Shown: one piece after another, positions 16,193-24,703 of the stretch | Numbering within the stretch: the first letter of the stretch is position 1 | Layout of the letters: each line of letters starts with the position of its first letter | Source of the DNA: Mycobacterium sp. | Lineage (GTDB): Bacteria; Actinomycetota; Actinomycetes; Mycobacteriales; Mycobacteriaceae | DNA length: 64,000 nucleotides | Assembly (NCBI RefSeq): GCF_004298145.1 | Contig: NZ_SCRH01000023.1 | Location: forward strand, 1 to 64,000 | Direction: 5' to 3' | Translations under genes and position numbers: made by a program | Notes under the pieces: generated by a model | What the model was told of the DNA's origin: nothing | What the model saw: only the letters and a program-made list of their open reading frames with translations | Database searches by the model: none

Positions 16193-17832
16193 CGACCGTG
16201 TCGGACAGCCATTTCACCGATCCTGTAGCGGGATCCAGTGAGCCAGAACGCTTCTGGACCACCACCAATGTCGCCGAGGCCACGCCCGATCTGTTGTCGC
16301 CGCTGTGCTGGGACATCTGGAGTGACGGCCTGGAACGTGCCTGGCTGCAATCGATGTTCGACTTCGGTCTTTTGTCCCGCCACGAAACCGCGATGCACAT
16401 CGATCCCAACAAGCGCTCCACCGCCGCCATTTACGGCCGTCAAGTCGCCAACGTCGCCGTGATCCGCACCGTGATGGGCCGACTTCCCGGCGTCAGCCCC
16501 GACGACGTCGAGCGGGACCTTCTTGGCAGCGTCCGTTCGGATCTGCCGCAAGAGCCAGGGGCCGGTCGGCGGCTGCCCGTCATCGCGGTACGTCTGCCGT
16601 GGGCAATGCTGCGCACCACCGCCCTGGTCCGTTCCATGCACACCCGCAACCGCCAATGGTGGCGCACCGATGTACTCGGCAATGCCTCCCATACGCCACC
16701 GTTACAGCGCCTCCGGGCCTCCAGCGGCAGGTTCGCCGACGCGATGAACCTGCACTCACGCATCCGGTTCCTCGTCCCGGCCGCCGAGGGCGCGGTTGCC
16801 TCAATCGCAGCGGCGGCCTCGGCCGACCCAGAACACACGCGAAAGCTGCTGAGCGGCTTCGGTAATGTTGCCGAGACCGCGCTAGCAGACGATATGTGGC
16901 GAGTGAGCCGCAACGACTTGACGATCGAGGCCTTCCTGTCCGAGTACGGGTTCCACGGACCGAATGAAGGCAATGTCTACACGAAATCCTGGCGGGAACA
17001 GCCCGAACGGGTGCACGCGCTGGCGTCCTCCTACCGCGGCCGCGTCGACGTGCCCCGGCCCCGCGACCGCGAACGCGACGCGATACGCTCCCGGGTCGAG
17101 GCAGAAAGCCTTGTCCTGCAAGAACTTCCTCGTCACCGACGACTCGCACTGCGGTTTGCGCTGCGCCGCGCAGCCAACCTGACTCGGAATCTGGAGATGA
17201 CCAAAGCGTCGTACCTTCGGGCACTCGACGGCGCCCGAGCCGCCGCTCGCGACCTCGGACGGCAACTCGTGGCGCAAGCACTGATCGACGAGGTCGATGA
17301 CGCGTTCTTTCTCACCATCGGCGAACATCGCGATCTCGCCAACGGGCGACTCTGCGATGTGAAAGAGCTGATTGCGTATCGACGGCTCCAACGCACCCAC
17401 TACGCGAGTATCGAGCTTCCAGTGAGTTTCACTGGAATGCCGACCGGCATCGCGTCGTCTGCGCCAGCGCGACATGACCAACCCACCGAGGCCGCCAACG
17501 GAGTTGCCGGTGGCGGCGGACAGGTCCAGGGTCGAGCACGCGTGGTGCTCGACCCCAATGACGATGTCGATCTGGATTCCGGCGATATCCTGGTGTGCCG
17601 ATACACCGATCCGAGCTGGGCGCCGCTGTTCGGGACCGCTACTGCCCTGGTCATCGACATCGGGTCGGCGTCAAGTCACGGTGCCGTCGTGGCTCGGGAG
17701 CTGGGCATCCCGTACGTGATCGGCACCGGCAACGGCACCGCGATCATCCGCGACGGTGACCAGATCCTTGTCGACGGCGCCACGGCCACCGTGCGGGTGT
17801 TGGCCCACGACACACCGACACCACCTCGATGA
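16189..17832 (+). CDS. RPH/PEP-synthase-like His-domain protein without ATP-grasp domain, copy 3
   Basis: 547 aa if translation starts at TTG 16189 (TTGA overlap with the upstream stop); GTG 16198 would give 544 aa. ERFWTTTNVAEATPDLLSPLCWDIW at residues ~24-48 pairs it with copy 4 (19942), which opens GRFWTLANTGEVTPGVLSPL. The swivel domain carries CRYTDPSWAPLFG and SASSHGAVVARELGIPYV with His497. No ATP-grasp domain is present. It is flanked on both sides by AttH-like genes in the same operon. Confidence 0.75.
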   Translation: MTTVSDSHFTDPVAGSSEPERFWTTTNVAEATPDLLSPLCWDIWSDGLERAWLQSMFDFGLLSRHETAMHIDPNKRSTAAIYGRQVANVAVIRTVMGRLPGVSPDDVERDLLGSVRSDLPQEPGAGRRLPVIAVRLPWAMLRTTALVRSMHTRNRQWWRTDVLGNASHTPPLQRLRASSGRFADAMNLHSRIRFLVPAAEGAVASIAAAASADPEHTRKLLSGFGNVAETALADDMWRVSRNDLTIEAFLSEYGFHGPNEGNVYTKSWREQPERVHALASSYRGRVDVPRPRDRERDAIRSRVEAESLVLQELPRHRRLALRFALRRAANLTRNLEMTKASYLRALDGARAAARDLGRQLVAQALIDEVDDAFFLTIGEHRDLANGRLCDVKELIAYRRLQRTHYASIELPVSFTGMPTGIASSAPARHDQPTEAANGVAGGGGQVQGRARVVLDPNDDVDLDSGDILVCRYTDPSWAPLFGTATALVIDIGSASSHGAVVARELGIPYVIGTGNGTAIIRDGDQILVDGATATVRVLAHDTPTPPR

Positions 17833-17889
17833 CAACCCAACCAAGCGCCCCGTCCACTCTGCCCTTCGACGACCCAGGAGATCCGCTCG

Positions 17890-18861
17890 ATGGACGCCAA
17901 CCACCCCACTTTCCCCGAGATCGCCGGATGGAGCGAGACACGCTGGATCGGTACCTGGAGCCCGGAATCGCAGTGCGGCCTGTGGCTGCACGTCGGCCGT
18001 TGCCGGGAAGACCTCGAGCTCTGGTGGGTGCAGACGAACGTCTACCTGCCCGGCGAGCGTCTCATCGTGAGCCGGTCCTGGTGCCGTAGCGGGCAGAGTC
18101 CTGTCGTGCTCGACGGCAACCTGCGGCTGTGCGCCGACGAAGAATTCCAACGCTTTTCACTCGCGTTCGACGGCGCAGGGGAACTGTGCACCACTGCCGC
18201 ACTCGCCGAGAAGACCGCGGGCGCAGGAATTGCCGTACCATTTCGCGTCGAGCTGTCGGCCCACGCCGCGGCTCCACCGTTCGATCCGTTCGGCGGTCAT
18301 GGCAACGGCGAGGCGTGGGCTTCCCGACACACACAGCAGACCTACACCACCACCGGCACAGTGACATTCGAGGGAACTACGCTCAACCTCGACGGAGTCG
18401 GCTACATCGACCACTCCAGCGGACCACGGTCGTTCGCCGGCGTGGGCAGCCACGTCTTCGTCAATGCTGTTCTCCCCGAGGTGTCGGTGCACGCCATGGC
18501 GGTGCGAGGTCACGATGGACAACTGCAAATGGTGGCCGGCGCGGTGTTCTCCGACGGTTCGGAATCCAAGATCGTCGCGGTCGACATGCCCAATCTCACC
18601 GATCTCATCGGCGGACCGCATGCGTTCCCACTCCGGATCGACAGTGTCGACGGCCAGAGCACCACACTGGACGTCGAGATCGTTCACACGCTGCCCGTGA
18701 CGATCACCGACCGCAACGACAATCTCAATGGTATCGGCTGGGATCTGCCCGATGACACGTTGATCCTCACCGAATGCGTGGCCCGGCTCACCGCCGCCGA
18801 TGGATCGGTCGGCTACGGTCAGGTCGAGCGCAGTGTGCGCCGCAAAAACTACCTGCGGTGA
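17890..18861 (+). CDS. AttH/CrtC-like lipocalin-fold protein, third type
   Basis: 323 aa from ATG 17890, with AGGAG 9 nt upstream. An ATG at 17829 overlaps the previous stop but is in another frame and only yields a short product. Sequence markers are ETRWIGTWSPESQCGLWLHVGRC, GVGYIDHSSGPRSF in the position where other copies have DRSWG, and the end RLTAADGSVGYGQVERSVRR. The two-barrel, beta-rich layout and the position in the operon suggest the same superfamily, but conservation is low and this copy may bind rather than convert its ligand. It is the last gene of the 15176-18861 operon and converges with 18909. Confidence 0.5.
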   Translation: MDANHPTFPEIAGWSETRWIGTWSPESQCGLWLHVGRCREDLELWWVQTNVYLPGERLIVSRSWCRSGQSPVVLDGNLRLCADEEFQRFSLAFDGAGELCTTAALAEKTAGAGIAVPFRVELSAHAAAPPFDPFGGHGNGEAWASRHTQQTYTTTGTVTFEGTTLNLDGVGYIDHSSGPRSFAGVGSHVFVNAVLPEVSVHAMAVRGHDGQLQMVAGAVFSDGSESKIVAVDMPNLTDLIGGPHAFPLRIDSVDGQSTTLDVEIVHTLPVTITDRNDNLNGIGWDLPDDTLILTECVARLTAADGSVGYGQVERSVRRKNYLR

Positions 18862-18869
18862 AAACTCGG

Positions 18870-18884
18870 GTGGCGCAACGCCAC
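18870..18884. terminator. Hairpin between convergent operons
   Basis: GTGGCG-CAA-CGCCAC, a perfect 6-bp stem with a 3-nt loop, lies in the 47-bp gap between two converging stops (18861 and 18909). There is no T-tract on either side, so it would be a weak or bidirectional terminator. Confidence 0.4.
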
Positions 18885-18908
18885 TAAGCGCAGCGGCGAA
18901 AGTCCGTG

Positions 18909-19919
18909 CTAACGGTCGAGGCCCTCGTCGATGAGACGGTCCACGAACCCTTCCAGCCAGGACAAGCCGGCGACCAGTGTGCGGTCATCGCCGACCTTAC
19001 GGAGGTAGCCGTACTGGGCGCGGTAGTTGGCCCACCGGGATTCGGAGAACTCCGTCATGCGACCGGTAATCGGACCCTCGAATTCGTACTTCTCACCGGC
19101 CACGTCATAGACAGCCGCCAGCGGCCACCCGGCGGGATCCAACTCGAACTTGGCAGTGACTGTCGGTGTCATCGCCGCAACCTCCTTGCCGCGGATCACA
19201 ACACCCGGGGTGAAGCCGTCTTTGCCGTTGACGAGGTGTCCCCACTCAAAGGTGCCGTCATCGAATTTGTTGCAGAACACCTGCCACATGATCTGCAGAT
19301 CGTTGAAGTAGCCGTACTCTTTCCACTCCAGGCCATGGCGCCAGTAGGCGTTGTCGTACCAGATCGGCCCTTCAACGTTCTTGCCCTGGATGGTGCCCGT
19401 CATCCAGTAGCAGGTACTGGTGTAGATCAACGGCTCATGGAACGACGGTACGAAGAACTGCATGCCGTTGCCCACCGACGGCCCTTCGATGGACAGGATA
19501 TCGCCCTCGTCATAGGCCAGATTGGCGCCGTTCCAGTACAGCGTCATCGGCTGTTCCCCTTCGGGAAGAGTGCCTTTCGGCAGACGCTGGAACACCGGAT
19601 CCGACCACTTGCGTTCCACGCCGCCGATAACGCGGCGCAGTTCCCCGCGGGCCGAACGACCGGAGTCTTTGTGCACGTTGAGTTCCTGGCTGGGGTCACC
19701 GTCCTGCGTCATGATGAATCCGCCGCTAGTCAGGGAACCGACGAACTTCCGCTCGACGCCGTAGGTGAGGCCCTCGTCATCACGCAAGAATCCGTAGAGC
19801 CACGTCGCCTGAACGTTCAACCCGTGCAGCGGTTGATCGACCTGCATGTGGGCGGGGTCGGGATCGAACGATCCCACCACCACGCGGTGCCCGAAGTCCC
19901 CGAATGTCTGTCGTGCCAT
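18909..19919 (-). CDS. AttH/CrtC-like lipocalin-fold protein, second subfamily (paralogue of 15176)
   Basis: 336 aa, ATG at 19919 with GAAGG upstream. It is the diverged duplicate of the 15176 protein: the same length and the same sequence of landmarks (VERKFVGS, RSARGELRR, YDEGDILSIEG, CYWMTGTIQG, WRHGLEWKEYGYF). No signal peptide, no membrane segment. It is second in a two-gene operon behind a His-domain gene, so the AttH/His-domain pairing is preserved with reversed gene order relative to 15176-17832. This looks like duplication and inversion of a two-gene module. Confidence 0.6.
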   Translation of the reverse strand: MARQTFGDFGHRVVVGSFDPDPAHMQVDQPLHGLNVQATWLYGFLRDDEGLTYGVERKFVGSLTSGGFIMTQDGDPSQELNVHKDSGRSARGELRRVIGGVERKWSDPVFQRLPKGTLPEGEQPMTLYWNGANLAYDEGDILSIEGPSVGNGMQFFVPSFHEPLIYTSTCYWMTGTIQGKNVEGPIWYDNAYWRHGLEWKEYGYFNDLQIMWQVFCNKFDDGTFEWGHLVNGKDGFTPGVVIRGKEVAAMTPTVTAKFELDPAGWPLAAVYDVAGEKYEFEGPITGRMTEFSESRWANYRAQYGYLRKVGDDRTLVAGLSWLEGFVDRLIDEGLDR

Positions 19920-19941
19920 GGTGTTTCAACCTTCCCTTCGA

Positions 19942-21540
19942 TTAGTATGCTGCGAGGTCGTTGTTGGCGCGCGCCAGGATCGTGACCGTGCCGTCGGTGC
20001 CGTTGACCCGGACCCGGTCGCCGTCGCGCAGCACCGCGGTGGCGTTGCCGACGTTGATGACGCACGGAATGCCCATCTCTCGGGCGATGATCGGGCCGTG
20101 GCTGTTGGGCCCACCGATGTCGAGCACCAGGGCGTCGGCCATGCCGAACAATGGTGTCCAACTGGGATTCGTGGTGCGGCACACCAGCACCACACCGGGA
20201 TCGATATCGTCATCGGCGTCATCGACGACGCACACCACCCCCTCGACGGTGCCCGGGCTGCCGGGGATACCCGAGAGCGCATCGACGTCGGCTACCGGTT
20301 CGGCGGTGGCACGCGGAATCGTCTCGGGCACACCGTGGAAGGTCATCGGGATGTCGAACGACAGGTACTCGGCCCGCCGCGCCTTACGGAATTCGACGAT
20401 CTCCCGGGCTTGTACGGGCGGACGCTGCTCGAGCTCGGCGATGGTGAAGAAGAACACGTCCTCGGGGTGGTCGATGACGCCGCGATCGGCGAGATCGAGC
20501 CCGACGCGCCGCGCCGCGGCGCGGCAGCCGTCAATGGCCATGTGATAGGTGCTCTTGGCCAGTTCAAGGTTGCGCACCTGCCTGGCGGCGTGGGCGAAGA
20601 GCTGCCTGGCCAGCGATCGTTGCAGCGGCCGGCACGCGGCCAAGATCTGACGTTCCGCATCGATCCGCGCCTCGGTCGCCGCGCGGGAACGGACATCGGG
20701 ATCAGCACGCTCGGCCAATGCCCGCGCGCGTGGCAGCAGCGCCTCGGGATTCTCGCGCCACGCCCGCGTCCACACCAGCCCTTCGTTCGGGCCGTAATAG
20801 CCGTAGCGCTCCACGAAGTCCGCGGCGCTAATCTCTCCGGTGCCCAGGAGGCGCATGTCGCGGCCCAGCGACAGCTCCGTGATGTCGCCGTAACCGGCGA
20901 ACACAGGTAACGCCAAATCAGGGCGGCCGACCTTGTCGGCCAGACTGACCAGCGCACCCTGCACACCGGTGATGAAAGTCCGCACCCGGATATGCAGTCG
21001 CATCGTCTCCCGGAAACGCACGCTGGCATTGCGCAGATCAGCGACGGGGTCAGTGGAACCGTTGCCGTGCAACACTTCCCGCGTCCACCATCGTTTCGTC
21101 TCGGCGTTGGATTCGATCAGCTCCACACTGGTGCGGCGATAGCAGCGCGGCAGCCGCCATACCATCGCGGGTACCCGACGATAGGAGTTCCGCTGCGGCG
21201 GCAAGCCATCCCGGATGCTGCCGCAGGTGTCGCGCTCGAAATCATCAGGGGAGCCGCCGGGGATCGTGCCCATCCGGGCACGGACGTAATCGACGTTCAT
21301 CGCATGCCGACCGAAGAACACCGCGCTTTGCCGCATGTTGGGATCCTGCGGCAGGAAAATCTCGGACTTCGCCATGATGCCGAGGTCGTACCAGCCCTCT
21401 CGGGTTGCAAGCTCGAAGCTGTCCCACACACTCCAGTCCAACGGGGACAGCACCCCCGGCGTCACTTCACCCGTGTTGGCCAGTGTCCAGAAGCGGCCCG
21501 GTTCCGAGGTCCCTCGGACCGGGTCGGTGATCTGCGTCAA
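19942..21540 (-). CDS. RPH/PEP-synthase-like His-domain protein without ATP-grasp domain, copy 4
   Basis: 532 aa from a TTG at 21540 preceded by GAGGAG. The ORF could extend to 21567, but only the TTG has a ribosome-binding site. N-terminal RFWTLANTGEVTPGVLSPL, C-terminal CRTTNPSWTPLFGMADALVLDIGG followed by PNSHGPIIAREMGIPCV with His481. The two substitutions in the His motif (NSHGPII for SSHGAIV) are mild. It again lacks ATP-grasp. It is transcribed from the operator-promoter at 21589-21624 together with the AttH-like gene 18909. Confidence 0.75.
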   Translation of the reverse strand: MTQITDPVRGTSEPGRFWTLANTGEVTPGVLSPLDWSVWDSFELATREGWYDLGIMAKSEIFLPQDPNMRQSAVFFGRHAMNVDYVRARMGTIPGGSPDDFERDTCGSIRDGLPPQRNSYRRVPAMVWRLPRCYRRTSVELIESNAETKRWWTREVLHGNGSTDPVADLRNASVRFRETMRLHIRVRTFITGVQGALVSLADKVGRPDLALPVFAGYGDITELSLGRDMRLLGTGEISAADFVERYGYYGPNEGLVWTRAWRENPEALLPRARALAERADPDVRSRAATEARIDAERQILAACRPLQRSLARQLFAHAARQVRNLELAKSTYHMAIDGCRAAARRVGLDLADRGVIDHPEDVFFFTIAELEQRPPVQAREIVEFRKARRAEYLSFDIPMTFHGVPETIPRATAEPVADVDALSGIPGSPGTVEGVVCVVDDADDDIDPGVVLVCRTTNPSWTPLFGMADALVLDIGGPNSHGPIIAREMGIPCVINVGNATAVLRDGDRVRVNGTDGTVTILARANNDLAAY

Positions 21541-21588
21541 GAGAACTCCTCGGCCCCCAGCGGCCACATGGTGCGCATCACAGTGTGA

Positions 21589-21625
21589 TTAACGATACGA
21601 GAATATGATGTGTGTATCGTTACGT
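21589..21625 (-). promoter_or_regulatory. Promoter with embedded GATAC-N15-GTATC operator, site 3 (drives 21540)
   Basis: Half-sites GATAC (21594-21598) and GTATC (21614-21618), 20 bp apart. On the minus strand TTGACG-17 bp-TATTCT forms the promoter with the dyad in its spacer. The arms extend to a 9-bp inverted repeat (TAACGATAC / GTATCGTTA). The arrangement is the same as site 1. Confidence 0.8.
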
Positions 21626-21847
21626 CAACAGCCTGTCTGGGCGCCGGCTCACCATCTCTGCGCGGCCGGCGGAGGAGTTGGTCGCTCGATGCCATCGAAC
21701 ACGCCATCGGGACTCGCCGCGGCGAAGGGGTATTCGATCTCAAAGATGTCGTGCACCATACGGATCGGGGATCTTGAGTACCGCGGAGAGATCCCGCCTG
21801 TCGATCTCATCTTCCGGATATCACAGCGAAGCGCCAGTACCCTAGCG

Positions 21848-21884
21848 TTGACAATTTGATACGTCGAGTTTCATTATCAGGTGC
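21848..21884 (+). promoter_or_regulatory. Near-leaderless promoter of the 21885 gene with TGATA/TATCA dyad
   Basis: TTGACA (21848-21853), 18 bp, CATTAT (21872-21877), 7 nt, ATG (21885). TGATA (21857-21861) and TATCA (21875-21879) form an inverted repeat related to, but spaced differently from, the GATAC-N15-GTATC sites. The rest of the 344-bp gap between 21540 and 21885 shows no gene. Confidence 0.45.
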
Positions 21885-23066
21885 ATGGCAACGACTCCTG
21901 CCGCCGTCACGAAGATTCCACGGTCAACCGGTGCCGCCGCCAACCGGACCGCGGTTGCGCAGGAACCACGCCGGCTGGTTCCGGTGAAGTGGTGGGCAGG
22001 CCTGGGGGCGGTGATCCTCGTCTTCATCGCATACGTCTTGACCGACTGGGTAACCGGCCCGTTCTTCGAGCGGGTGCCAACCGGTCCGACCGACCCACCG
22101 ATCTACATGAAGGTGGCGATGGTCTTCTTCCAGGCCGTGTCGATTCCCGTCGGCCTCTGCCTCGTCGGCTGGTTCGTGATACGCCCGATCATCCGGCAGC
22201 GCAGGCTGACTCTGGACGGCATGCTGGTTCTCGCCTTTTCGACGCTCTGGTTCCAAGATCCGTTGTCGGCCTAGGGCGGTCACTGGTTCACCTACAACTC
22301 GTGGGCGATCAACTACGGCTCATGGGTGCATAGCGTCCCGGGTTGGCTGTCCAACGGAAAGCCCGGCGCGATGGTGGTCGAGCCGATCCTCATCATGCCG
22401 GGGCTGTACGTCTATGTTTTCGTCATCACCATGTTCCTCGGTTGCGCGGTCATGCGACGGGCCAAGGCCAAATGGCCACAGATCGGCACACTGGGACTGG
22501 TCGTTGCCTGCTTCGTCGCCATGGTCGGCTTCGACATCATCCTCGAGGGCGTGATCTTCATGCCGCCCGGCATTTGGGAATACCCGGGGGGACGCGGCCC
22601 CGCGATCTTCACCGGGACCTACCACGCCTTCCCCCTCAACGAAGTGGTCACCGTCTCGGCGACCTTCACCGCTGTTGCCTGCCTGCGGTACTTCCGCAAT
22701 GACAGAGGGCAGACGTTGGTCGAGCGCGGTGCCGAAAACCTTCGGATGTCCGACCGCACCCAGATGGTCGTGCGCGCGCTTGCGGTGCTGGCCGGCGTGC
22801 ACGTGGCGTTGTTCCTTACCTACAACGTGCCCAACTACTGGATCGGGACACACTCCAAGGAATGGCAGCGCGATCTGCTCGACCGGTCGTACTTCACCGA
22901 CGGACTGTGCGGCCAGGATACTGACCGCGCCTGCCCCGGCCCCGGTGTTCCGTTGAGTCGCAACGACAATAGCGGTTCCGGCAAGGGGTCTGGTTACCTC
23001 ACGCCCGACGGCAAGGCCGTCATACCGCCGAACACCAAACTGCCGGTGCAGTTCCCGTTCAGGTAA
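21885..23066 (+). pseudogene. AveC-like spirocyclase-family gene interrupted by an in-frame TAG
   Basis: One frame runs from ATG 21885 to TAA 23066, broken only by TAG at 22272-22274. The residues before it (FSTLWFQDPLSA) and after it (GGHWFTYNSWAINYGSW) are continuous for the AveC family, where an aromatic residue would be expected; TAC/TAT to TAG is a single change. Reading through gives 392 residues plus the stop, with several membrane segments and a C-terminal SYFTDGLCGQDTDRACPGPG. A GTG at 22326 could restart the second part, but no ribosome-binding site is evident. It may be a recent pseudogene, a sequencing error or a read-through codon. The promoter upstream looks intact. Its 3' end overlaps the convergent gene by 8 bp. 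Confidence 0.7.
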
Positions 23067-23886
23067 CCAAACCGGGCCGCGGCAAATTCGAAGCCGCAAG
23101 GCGGCCGCTCGCCCTCGCCGCCGACATTCGCGCCGCGTAGGCGATCAGCAGGTCCAGCACGGCAAGACCGATCGCAATGGTCAGCGCCGCAGCCAGCCAT
23201 CGAACCGGCGCGGAAGCCTGGGCGTTGAGCGCACTGAAGATCGGCCATCCCACCGCGATACTGCCGGCCGCGTCGAACATCATCGGCAGGAACGTCAGAT
23301 ACAGTGTGCGCCAGCCGGTGAACGTGTCCCCGGCGGCCAACAGCAACACGGCCAGCGCCAGCGGCCCGACCGCGTTGATGACGATCCAGTACACCGGGAA
23401 GCCTCCGATCAGCATGGGTGCGTGACCGTAGTAGCTGTAGATGCCGCTGGCCAGCACCGGCAGTTCGACGGCGACGTCGACCACCACCAAGACTCCCACC
23501 CAGGCCCACAGCCGGCGACGGGTCAGGCCGCGGCGCAGAGCCTGCAGGATCACGTACGGCATTCCACCAAAGAAAACGACGTAAATGCCCAACCCCCACA
23601 ACGGAACCCGTGCGAAGGTATCGAGCGCGGTCCATTGGCCGGCGACCGGGTGCCACACCAGTCCCAGCACATCGTCGATCGGCTCGTTGAAGTACGACAC
23701 CGCTCCCCCGGCCAGTAACAACGCCAGGGTGGCCGACCGCGTCCGGACAAGCTCCCGCATCGCGTACCCGATGAATCCGACAACCAGCACGGCCATGGCC
23801 ACGGTCACCACGAGCTGAGCCGATTGCGGCATCTGCGTGCCGTCGGGAGTCGCCGGCAGATCGAAATGCCCACGGAACCAACTCAT
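23059..23886 (-). CDS. AveC-like spirocyclase-family membrane protein
   Basis: 275 aa from ATG 23886, sharing ATGA with the upstream AveC-like gene. There are seven hydrophobic segments. Conserved family motifs are FNEPIDDVLGLVWHP near residue 65, GIYSYYGHAPMLIGGFPVYW, FTGWRTLYLTFLPMMFDAAG and GWPIFSALNAQ. The acidic EP.DD motif in a loop and the paired GGFP.YW and GWP motifs recur in all AveC-like proteins here and may form the active site, though no mechanism is established for this branch. It is likely a tandem duplicate of 23883-24701 and may work as a heteromer with it. Confidence 0.65.
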   Translation of the reverse strand: MSWFRGHFDLPATPDGTQMPQSAQLVVTVAMAVLVVGFIGYAMRELVRTRSATLALLLAGGAVSYFNEPIDDVLGLVWHPVAGQWTALDTFARVPLWGLGIYVVFFGGMPYVILQALRRGLTRRRLWAWVGVLVVVDVAVELPVLASGIYSYYGHAPMLIGGFPVYWIVINAVGPLALAVLLLAAGDTFTGWRTLYLTFLPMMFDAAGSIAVGWPIFSALNAQASAPVRWLAAALTIAIGLAVLDLLIAYAARMSAARASGRLAASNLPRPGLVT

Positions 23887-24701
23887 CCCTGCTCCTGCAA
23901 CTCGGGCGCAGCCAACTCCGTGGCTTGCCTCAGCTTCAGCGTATGGGCGTAGATCCAGCGCGCCGAGGCATCGAGTATCGCTAAACCGATTGCGCAGGAG
24001 GCGAATGCGCCCGCCCACGTCACCCAGGCGGAGGCGCCGGGTACGTGCAGCGCGTTGTACACGGGCAAACCCACCGCCGCGCTGCAGCCGGCGTCGGTGA
24101 CCAGCGGCAAGAACAGCACCAGGCCGGTCCGCCAGCCGGTGAAGTAGCTCGGTGCCGCGAACAGAATGGCCGCACACAGGATCGGGCCCGTGGTGTTGAT
24201 GAACAGCCAATACAACGGAAATCCACCGATGCTCATCGGCACCTCGCCGTACCCGAAGTACGTGTAGAGCCGAAAGTACAAGAGCGGCAACTCGATCAGT
24301 AGGTCGGCCACGAAGGTGATCGCGATTCCCGTCCAGAACGCGCGTGGCGTGAAGGTGAGCCTGCGCAGTTCCAGCAGCAGGACATAGGCGATACCGCCGA
24401 AGAAGATGATGTACGTGGGCAGCCCCCAGTGCGGTATCGGCCCCATCGTCTCAAAGACCACATCCTGGCCCGGCCTGGGATGGTGCACCAGTCCCAAAAT
24501 GTCGTCGAGCGGTTCGTTGAGCAAAGCGATCCCGCCACCCGCCAGCAGCACCAACCCCAGCGGCGACCCGGTCCGACGCCACTGGCGCACCGCAAACGCC
24601 ACGAACCCGACGACCACCACCCAGAGCACGATTTCGGCGATGGTCTGCGGTGTCCGCGGGAACACCATCGGTGGCGGTGTCGGGATGTTGAACTGGGCCA
24701 T
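23883..24701 (-). CDS. AveC-like spirocyclase-family membrane protein
   Basis: 272 aa, ATG at 24701, 2 bp after the stop of the flavoprotein gene. Seven hydrophobic segments. Motifs LLNEPLDDILGLVHHP, YFGYGEVPMSIGGFPLYW, GWRTGLVLFLPLVTDAG and GLPVYNALHV parallel the 23059 protein. Operon order is flavoprotein, then this gene, then its paralogue, all with 2-bp or overlapping junctions. That points to one membrane-associated enzyme set consisting of an FAD oxidase/dehydrogenase and two AveC-like proteins. Confidence 0.65.
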   Translation of the reverse strand: MAQFNIPTPPPMVFPRTPQTIAEIVLWVVVVGFVAFAVRQWRRTGSPLGLVLLAGGGIALLNEPLDDILGLVHHPRPGQDVVFETMGPIPHWGLPTYIIFFGGIAYVLLLELRRLTFTPRAFWTGIAITFVADLLIELPLLYFRLYTYFGYGEVPMSIGGFPLYWLFINTTGPILCAAILFAAPSYFTGWRTGLVLFLPLVTDAGCSAAVGLPVYNALHVPGASAWVTWAGAFASCAIGLAILDASARWIYAHTLKLRQATELAAPELQEQG

Positions 24702-24703
24702 GC

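Noticed and set aside
17829..18089. ATG at 17829 overlapping the His-domain stop (ATGA)
   Set aside because: It opens the wrong frame for the AttH-like gene and its product is arginine-rich. ATG 17890 with AGGAG is the better start. It could still act as a coupling leader.
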